Shown here: positions 58,939 to 64,000 of the stretch, in pieces
How positions within the stretch are numbered: the stretch's first letter is position 1
How the letters are laid out: each line of letters begins with the position of its first letter
Assembly (NCBI RefSeq): GCF_042752395.1
Contig: NZ_JBHYXZ010000027.1
Span: 10,488 to 74,487, forward strand
Length of the DNA stretch: 64,000 nt
Origin: Actinosynnema sp042752395
GTDB taxonomy: Bacteria > Actinomycetota > Actinomycetes > Mycobacteriales > Pseudonocardiaceae
Direction: 5' to 3'
Notes under the pieces: model-generated
The model's input: the letters and a program-made list of their open reading frames with translations, nothing else
What the model was told of the DNA's origin: nothing
Databases searched by the model: none
Translations under genes and position numbers: made by a program

Positions 58939-59820
58939 GTGCACCGCCGCACCCTCCTCGGCTGGGCGTTCCTCGCCCCGCTCGTCGCCTACCTCGTGCT
59001 GTGCTACGGCTACCCGCTGGTGACCACGGTCGACCTGAGCCTCCGCGACCACACCGTCCGCACCTTCGTGCACGGGGGCGCGCCGGTGGTCGGACTGGCC
59101 AACTACGCCGCCGTGTTCGCCGATCCCGTCTTCCGCGTGGCCCTGCTCAACACCGTCGTGTTCACCGCCGCGTCGCTGTTCTTCCAGTACGCCATCGGGT
59201 TGGCGATGGCGGTGTTCTTCGCCCGCGGCTTCCGGCTGTCGGCCACCCTCCGCGCGTTGTTCCTGGTGCCGTGGCTGCTGCCGCTGATCGTGTCGGCGTC
59301 CACGTGGGCGTGGATGTTCAACAGCGAGTCCGGGATCGTGAACGCGGCCCTGGCCGCCGTCGGCCTCGACCGGGTGAACTGGCTGACCTCGCCGGACTGG
59401 TCGCTGGTGTCGGTGATCGTCGCCAACACCTGGATCGGCGTGCCGTTCAACCTCGTCCTGCTCTACAGCGGGCTGCGGAACATCCCCGCCGAGGTGCACG
59501 AGGCGTCGGCGCTGGACGGCGCGAACCCGTGGCAGGCGTTCCGGCACGTCACCTTCCCGATGCTGCGGCCGGTCTCCGCGGTCACCCTGCTGCTCGGCCT
59601 GGTCTACACCCTGAAGGTGTTCGACCTCGTCTGGATCATGACGCGCGGCGGCCCGAGCGGGTCGTCCACCACGCTCGCCACCTGGTCCTACGAGCTGGGC
59701 TTCGGCAACCTGCTGCCCCGCTTCGGGCCCAGCTCGGCGGTCGGCAACCTGCTCATCCTGCTCGCCGTGGCCGCGGGCCTGGTGTACGTGCGCGCCCAAC
59801 GCCACCAGGAGGCGTCGTGA
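58939..59820 (+). CDS. Sugar ABC transporter permease (MalF-like)
   Basis: 293 residues from a GTG. Six hydrophobic segments begin with LLGWAFLAPLVAYLVLCYGY. The ATPase-contact loop EVHEASALDGANPWQAFRHVTFP matches the EAAxxxG consensus of carbohydrate permeases. It forms the membrane channel with the next gene, whose start overlaps its stop. No ATPase gene is present, so a shared MsiK-type ATPase encoded elsewhere is presumably used. Confidence 0.95.
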   Translation: MHRRTLLGWAFLAPLVAYLVLCYGYPLVTTVDLSLRDHTVRTFVHGGAPVVGLANYAAVFADPVFRVALLNTVVFTAASLFFQYAIGLAMAVFFARGFRLSATLRALFLVPWLLPLIVSASTWAWMFNSESGIVNAALAAVGLDRVNWLTSPDWSLVSVIVANTWIGVPFNLVLLYSGLRNIPAEVHEASALDGANPWQAFRHVTFPMLRPVSAVTLLLGLVYTLKVFDLVWIMTRGGPSGSSTTLATWSYELGFGNLLPRFGPSSAVGNLLILLAVAAGLVYVRAQRHQEAS

Positions 59821-60629
59821 CCCGCTCGTGGTGGCGCACCGCCACCGGGCTGCTGCTCACCGCCGTGATGCTGTTCCCGGTCTACTGGATGGTCGCGGTC
59901 TCCCTGACCCCGCCGGGCGCGATGCGCAAGTCGCCGCCGGACCTGTTCCCGCGCGACCCGACGTTCGACGGGTACGCGCGCGTCCTGGACGAGCAACTGC
60001 CCTACTTCGCGACCAGCCTGCTGGTCGGGCTCGGCGCCGCGGCCCTGACCTTGGCGGTGGCCGCGCCGGCGGCGTACTCGCTGGCGAAGCTGCGCCCGCG
60101 CGGCCGGGGAGCGCTGACGTTCGCGCTGCTGGTCGCGCAGATGATCCCCGGCGCCGTCATGGCGCTGGGGCTGTACGGCATCTACGTCAGGCTCGGCATC
60201 ACCAACACCCTGTGGGGCCTGGTGGTCGCCGACTCCACGATCGCGGTGCCGTTCGCCGTGCTGGTCCTGACGGCGTTCCTGGCCGCCGTGCCGGACGAGG
60301 TGGTGCAGGCGGCGCGGGTCGACGGCGCGGGCGCGTTCCGCACGTTCCGGTCCGTGGTGCTGCCCGCGAGCCGCAACGGGGTGATCACCGCCGGGCTGTT
60401 CGCGTTCCTGTGGGCGTGGTCGGACTTCGTGTTCGCCGCGACGCTCGACAGCGGCGGCCCGCTGCAACCGCTGACCCTGGGCATCTACCGCTACATCGGC
60501 AACAACAACCAGGAGTGGAACGCGATCATGGCCACCGCCGTGGTCGCCTCCGTGCCCGCCACCGCGCTGCTCGTGCTGGCCCAGCGCTTCGTCGCGGCGG
60601 GCGTCACGTCGGGCGCCGTCAAGGACTGA
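59817..60629 (+). CDS. Sugar ABC transporter permease (MalG-like)
   Basis: 270 residues from a GTG that overlaps the previous stop (GTGA), with AGGAGG upstream. Six hydrophobic segments, and the contact loop EVVQAARVDGAGAFRTFRSVVLP matching EAAxxxG. The N-terminus, LLLTAVMLFPVYWMVAVSL, is typical of MalG-type permeases. Partner of the preceding permease. Confidence 0.95.
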   Translation: MTRSWWRTATGLLLTAVMLFPVYWMVAVSLTPPGAMRKSPPDLFPRDPTFDGYARVLDEQLPYFATSLLVGLGAAALTLAVAAPAAYSLAKLRPRGRGALTFALLVAQMIPGAVMALGLYGIYVRLGITNTLWGLVVADSTIAVPFAVLVLTAFLAAVPDEVVQAARVDGAGAFRTFRSVVLPASRNGVITAGLFAFLWAWSDFVFAATLDSGGPLQPLTLGIYRYIGNNNQEWNAIMATAVVASVPATALLVLAQRFVAAGVTSGAVKD

Positions 60630-60644
60630 TTCGGGAGGACTGCT

Positions 60645-62354
60645 GTGGACGACTTCTCGGTGCGCGAGATCCCGTTCAGCCACCCGGGGGCGTGGTTCGG
60701 CGTGTCCGCGGTCGTGGGGCTCGCCGCCTACGCCGACGACCTGCACCTCGTGTCCCACCGCAACGGCATGCACGCGGTGCTGTCCCTCGTGCCGGTGCTC
60801 GCCGGGGCACGGGTGACCGCCGAGGTGACCGCGAACCCCGCGGTGCTCACCTGGACCGCCGGCCGCGGCGCGGTCGAGGCGGCGTTCGAGTCGCCCACCG
60901 CGCTCCGGATCTCCGGTCACGGCCTCGGCCTGCGCATCGCCGCGGCGGACGACACCCTGACCCCCTTCACCGGCACGTTCCTCTTCCACGACCCCGTCAC
61001 GTCGGCGTACGTCTTCACCTCCTACGAGACGGGCCACCGCTACCGGGTGACCGTGCCGGCCGGGCACGCGGACGTGGTCGGCGCGGGCGCGCTCGGCACG
61101 GCGGAACGGGCGGTCGTCGTCGGCGGTGACGGCGGCCCGTGGGAGGTGGCGGTGGAGGAGATGACGACCACGCGCGCCCGGTTCGCCGCCACCGCGACGT
61201 TCGCCGAGGTGGTGGCGGCCTCGCGGCGGTCGTTCGAGCGGTTCGCGGACGACGTCGCGCCCTGGCGGGGCGACCGCACCCCGGCCGCCGGACTCGCGTG
61301 CTACGTGCTGTGGTCGGCGACGGTGAGCCCGGCCGGCTTCCTGCGCCGCCCCGCCGTGCTGATGTCGAAGAACTGGATGGACAAGGTCTGGAGCTGGGAC
61401 CACTGCTTCAACGCGCTCGCCCTCGCGCCGGGCGCGCCCGGTCTGGCGTGGGACCAGCTCCAGGTGGTGTTCGACCACCAGACCGCGGAAGGCGCGCTGC
61501 CGGACTCCGTCACGCACGCCGAGGTGCTGCACAACTTCGTCAAACCACCCGTGCACGGCTGGGCGGTGACCAGGCTGCGGTCGCGGCTGCCGGGCGGCAT
61601 CCCGGCCGCCGAACTGCCCGGTCTGTACCGGCGGCTGGCGGCGTGGACGACGTTCTGGCTCGACCACCGCCGCGTGCCCGGCGAGCCGCTGCCGCACTAC
61701 GAGCACGGCAACGACAGCGGGTGGGACAACGCGACCGTCTTCGACGGGCGGCGGCTCGTCCAGTCCGCCGACCTCGCGGCGTTCCTGGTCGCGCAGCTGA
61801 CCGAGCTGTCCACGATGGCCCGCGAACTCGGGGACCCGACCGCCGCGGCGCACTGGGACCGGGAAGCCGCGACGGTGCTGGACGCGATGCTGACCCGGCT
61901 GTGGGACGGGACGGCGTTCACCAGCCGTGCCGTGGACGGCGCCACGCGCACCACGGCGAGCCTGCTCGACCTCGTGCCCGTCGTCCTCGGCGCGACCCTG
62001 CCGCCGGACGTGCACGCGAAGCTCGCCGAGGGCGTCGCCCGGCACCTGACCGCCGTCGGCCCGGCCACCGAACGGCCCGACTCGCCGCACTACGAGGCCG
62101 ACGGCTACTGGCGCGGCCCGGTGTGGGCGCCGTCCACCGTGCTCGTCGAGGACGGCCTGCGCCGAGGGGGAGCGGTCGAGCTGGCCGACGAGATCAGCGC
62201 CCGCTTCCGCGCGGTGTGCGAGAAGAGCGGGTTCGCGGAGAACTTCGACGCGCTCACCGGCGAAGGGCTGCGGGACCGCGCGTACACCTGGACCGCCGCC
62301 GCCTACCTGCTGCTCGCCGGCGACGCCGAGGCCCGGCTGGCCGGCACGCGGTGA
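60645..62354 (+). CDS. GH63-like intracellular glucosidase
   Basis: 569 residues from a GTG with GGGAGGA upstream. Residues 1-170 form a beta-rich N-terminal domain and the rest an (alpha/alpha)6-like barrel. Motifs KVWSWDHCFNALAL, FDHQTAEGALPDS, HYEHGNDSGWDNAT and YWRGPVWAPSTVL match the GH63/amylo-alpha-1,6-glucosidase-like clan. The Asp in NDSGWDN and an acidic residue late in the barrel would be catalytic. No signal peptide, so it should act on the sugar imported by the upstream transporter. The 3' end lies next to the assembly gap, but the stop codon is in good sequence. Confidence 0.88.
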   Translation: MDDFSVREIPFSHPGAWFGVSAVVGLAAYADDLHLVSHRNGMHAVLSLVPVLAGARVTAEVTANPAVLTWTAGRGAVEAAFESPTALRISGHGLGLRIAAADDTLTPFTGTFLFHDPVTSAYVFTSYETGHRYRVTVPAGHADVVGAGALGTAERAVVVGGDGGPWEVAVEEMTTTRARFAATATFAEVVAASRRSFERFADDVAPWRGDRTPAAGLACYVLWSATVSPAGFLRRPAVLMSKNWMDKVWSWDHCFNALALAPGAPGLAWDQLQVVFDHQTAEGALPDSVTHAEVLHNFVKPPVHGWAVTRLRSRLPGGIPAAELPGLYRRLAAWTTFWLDHRRVPGEPLPHYEHGNDSGWDNATVFDGRRLVQSADLAAFLVAQLTELSTMARELGDPTAAAHWDREAATVLDAMLTRLWDGTAFTSRAVDGATRTTASLLDLVPVVLGATLPPDVHAKLAEGVARHLTAVGPATERPDSPHYEADGYWRGPVWAPSTVLVEDGLRRGGAVELADEISARFRAVCEKSGFAENFDALTGEGLRDRAYTWTAAAYLLLAGDAEARLAGTR

Positions 62355-62520
62355 GGGGGGTCCCACAGGGGCGCGGGGTGGCGCCCCCCCCCCCCTGCCC
62401 GGGGGGGGTCGCTCACAGTGTCTGTCTGTGTCTTNNNNNNNNNNCGGTACCGCGCTAACACCTGTACCCCCGCCGCCTACGAGCTGCTCGCCGCCGACCC
62501 GGCGGCCCGGTTGCCGGCAA
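62355..62520. other. Assembly gap with low-quality flanks; right flank repeats the GH63 3' end
   Basis: Ten Ns occupy 62435-62444. To the left are runs of C and G and a TGTCTGTCTGTG stretch unlike the genome. To the right, 62445-62524 aligns without indels, at roughly 80 percent identity by eye, with 62270-62349, the last codons of the GH63 gene. The simplest explanation is that the two contigs overlap and this stretch is a sequencing-error copy, not a second gene. Confidence 0.75.
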
Positions 62521-62569
62521 CGCGTTCTGGCGTTCCGACCTGGGTCGCGGGTCGGACCGCCCCACCCGG

Positions 62570-63931
62570 TCACGGGTTGGTGACCGTCCAGGTGAACGTG
62601 GTCTGTGCGGGCGAGCCCGCGCCGTCGCCGGCCGACACGGTGACCGAGTAGGCGCCCGAGGTCGACGGGGTGCCCGAGATCACGCCGGTGCCGGCCGCGA
62701 TGCCAAGGCCCGGCGGCAGGCCGGTGGCCGAGTAGGTCAGCACGTCGTCGTTGCCGTCCCACGCCTGGATCGCGAGGCTCGTCGCCTGGCCCCGGACCGC
62801 GGTGCGCGGCCCCGGGTTGGCGACCCGCTCCGGCAACTCCCCCCCGGCCAGGTAGGCGTCGATGGCCGTGCGCAGGTTCGGCAGCGGGCCGATCTCGAGC
62901 GAGCCGTTCTGCGGGGTGCCGGTGGCGATCAGGATCTCGCGGGCCCGGGCGGGGGACAGCGTGTCGCCGTTCGCCTTCGCCACGCCGAGCAGCGACGCCA
63001 GCGCCGACGCCACGATCGGCGACGCGCTCGACGTGCCGTTGAAGGCCGCGGTGTACTTGTCGTTCGGCCCGGTCCCGTACAGCGCGCCGTAACCGGTGGT
63101 GGTGACGCACTCGCCCCAGCCCTGCAGGTCCACCCGGCTGCCGTAGTTGGAGAAGCCGAGCTTGGTGCGGGGCGTGCCGGTGCAGCCCGGCGCGGAGCCC
63201 GCGCCGACGATGATCGCGCCCGAGTCCGGCTTGTCCGCCGGGAACCGCGCGCCGAAGCACGCGTTGTCCAGGCTCTGGTTGCCGTTGCCGCCCGCCTCCA
63301 CGACGTGCCGACCGGACTGCACGGCGGTCACGATCGCGTCGTACACCGACGGCCACACCTCCATGGGCGCGTGGTTGCCGCAGTGGACGACCTGCTGCTC
63401 GATGAGGAGCACGTCGCCGACGCCCACGGCCGCGGCGGCGGTGAGGATCGAGTTGGCCAGGTCGTAGCCGTACTCCACGTTCACCGCGTTGGTGTAGTGC
63501 AGGCCGGCGTCGGGCACGAGCCCGGTCACGCCGAACCCGTTGCCGTCCGCGCCGATCACGCCGGTCACCGCCGTGCCGTGGTCGATGCTGCTCGGGGTGA
63601 AGTCCGGCGTGTGGTTGGCGATGAGCGCGCCGGGCAACCGCAGCTTGGCGAGGTCTTCGTGCTGCGGGTTCCAGTTGCGCTCCAGGTCGACCACCTTGAC
63701 GTTGCCGCCCTTGCCGCCCGGGACGGTGGCCGCGTAGTCCGCGTCGATCCCGCCGCTGCCCGCCGGGTCGGCGTAGCCCTGCTGCCCGGAGAAGTCCGGG
63801 GTCACGGGCTCGGTGCCCTCCGTCCGCTCGTAGGCCACCTCGACGCCGGGCAGCGCGGTCAGCTCCCGCGCCGCGGCCTTGGCGTCCACGCCGGGCGCGA
63901 GCTGGACGCGGTGCCAGCGCTCCAGCCCCGG
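62570..63931 (-). CDS. S8 subtilisin-type serine protease with C-terminal Ig-like domain (5' truncated)
   Basis: The frame is open from the stop at 62570-62572 to about 63931, beyond which sequence quality collapses, so the start and any signal peptide are missing. A GTG at 63889 exists, but translation upstream (ERWHRVQLAPG) reads as the end of an I9-type propeptide. The catalytic triad is visible: Asp in VVDLERNW, His in SIDHGTAVTG and Ser in NGTSSASP; the oxyanion Asn is in EAGGNGNQS. The C-terminal ~90 residues (PGLGIAAGTGVISGTPSTSG) match putative Ig-like (He_PIG) domains common in secreted actinomycete proteases. Expected to be secreted. Confidence 0.88.
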   Translation of the reverse strand, partial: PGLERWHRVQLAPGVDAKAAARELTALPGVEVAYERTEGTEPVTPDFSGQQGYADPAGSGGIDADYAATVPGGKGGNVKVVDLERNWNPQHEDLAKLRLPGALIANHTPDFTPSSIDHGTAVTGVIGADGNGFGVTGLVPDAGLHYTNAVNVEYGYDLANSILTAAAAVGVGDVLLIEQQVVHCGNHAPMEVWPSVYDAIVTAVQSGRHVVEAGGNGNQSLDNACFGARFPADKPDSGAIIVGAGSAPGCTGTPRTKLGFSNYGSRVDLQGWGECVTTTGYGALYGTGPNDKYTAAFNGTSSASPIVASALASLLGVAKANGDTLSPARAREILIATGTPQNGSLEIGPLPNLRTAIDAYLAGGELPERVANPGPRTAVRGQATSLAIQAWDGNDDVLTYSATGLPPGLGIAAGTGVISGTPSTSGAYSVTVSAGDGAGSPAQTTFTWTVTNP

Positions 63932-64000
63932 GGGGGGGGGGGGGCGCCCCCCCCCCCCGCCCCGCGCGCCCGCCCCCCCGCGCCCCCGCCCCCCCCCGCC
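63932..64000. other. Low-quality contig end
   Basis: Long runs of G and then C with almost no other bases. This is not credible genomic sequence and no feature is called in it. Confidence 0.85.

Noticed and set aside
62445..62651. A second glucosidase fragment (YRANTCTPAAYELLAA) right of the gap
   Set aside because: It mirrors the GH63 3' end base for base with scattered substitutions at a bad contig end; best read as an assembly duplicate.
63932..64000. G/C runs as a hairpin, G-quadruplex or terminator
   Set aside because: Homopolymer runs at a contig end with no other bases are sequencing or assembly noise.

Overview
The window is high-GC DNA with many GTG starts and several ATGA start/stop overlaps, carrying EF-hand, SpoOM, CNNM and MerR-HEAT genes. 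This fits a filamentous actinomycete, plausibly of the Pseudonocardiales (Saccharothrix, Lentzea or Actinosynnema type). The genus is an inference. A 10-N gap (62435-62444) with poor flanks and a homopolymer-like right end show that this is draft sequence.

Positions 2791-45220 hold a hybrid polyketide/non-ribosomal peptide cluster, all on the + strand, with many genes overlapping by 4 bp. A four-gene set (3-hydroxyacyl-CoA dehydrogenase, FkbH-like protein, discrete ACP, acyl-CoA dehydrogenase) makes an FkbH-type ACP-bound extender. No O-methyltransferase of the FkbG type is present, so hydroxymalonyl-ACP rather than methoxymalonyl-ACP is predicted. The assembly line reads: AT-ACP | KS-AT-ACP-aminotransferase-C-A(Gly)-PCP-half C | discrete trans-AT | KS-DH-KR-ACP | KS-DH-KR-ACP | KS-ACP-C-A(aliphatic)-PCP-E | C-A(Val)-PCP | KS-AT-degenerate KR-ACP-terminal C. 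An ABC transporter pair and a type II thioesterase follow. Cis-AT and trans-AT modules are mixed, and there is no chain-releasing thioesterase domain. The chain predicted by colinearity is a monoacyl starter, a beta-amino acid unit, Gly, a diene, a beta-keto unit, a D-aliphatic residue (Ile/Val-like), L-Val and a final ketide that may carry the hydroxymalonyl unit. I do not recognise the product.

Left of the cluster are a truncated EF-hand gene, a small SAM methyltransferase on the - strand, and about 1.2 kb without a convincing gene that must hold the cluster promoter. Right of it (45245-53777) is a housekeeping or stress block: a MerR-HEAT fusion downstream of a HEAT-repeat gene, a neutral zinc metallopeptidase, three CNNM/CBS membrane proteins around a second MerR regulator, and a SpoOM-like protein. 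A perfect 14-bp hairpin separates this block from the next.

Positions 53870-62354 form a LacI-controlled carbohydrate island: a GH39-like hydrolase, a LacI regulator, a solute-binding lipoprotein, two permeases and a GH63-like glucosidase. Four copies of an AACCGGTT-centred palindrome sit in its two control regions. After the assembly gap lies a truncated S8 (subtilisin-type) protease on the - strand.
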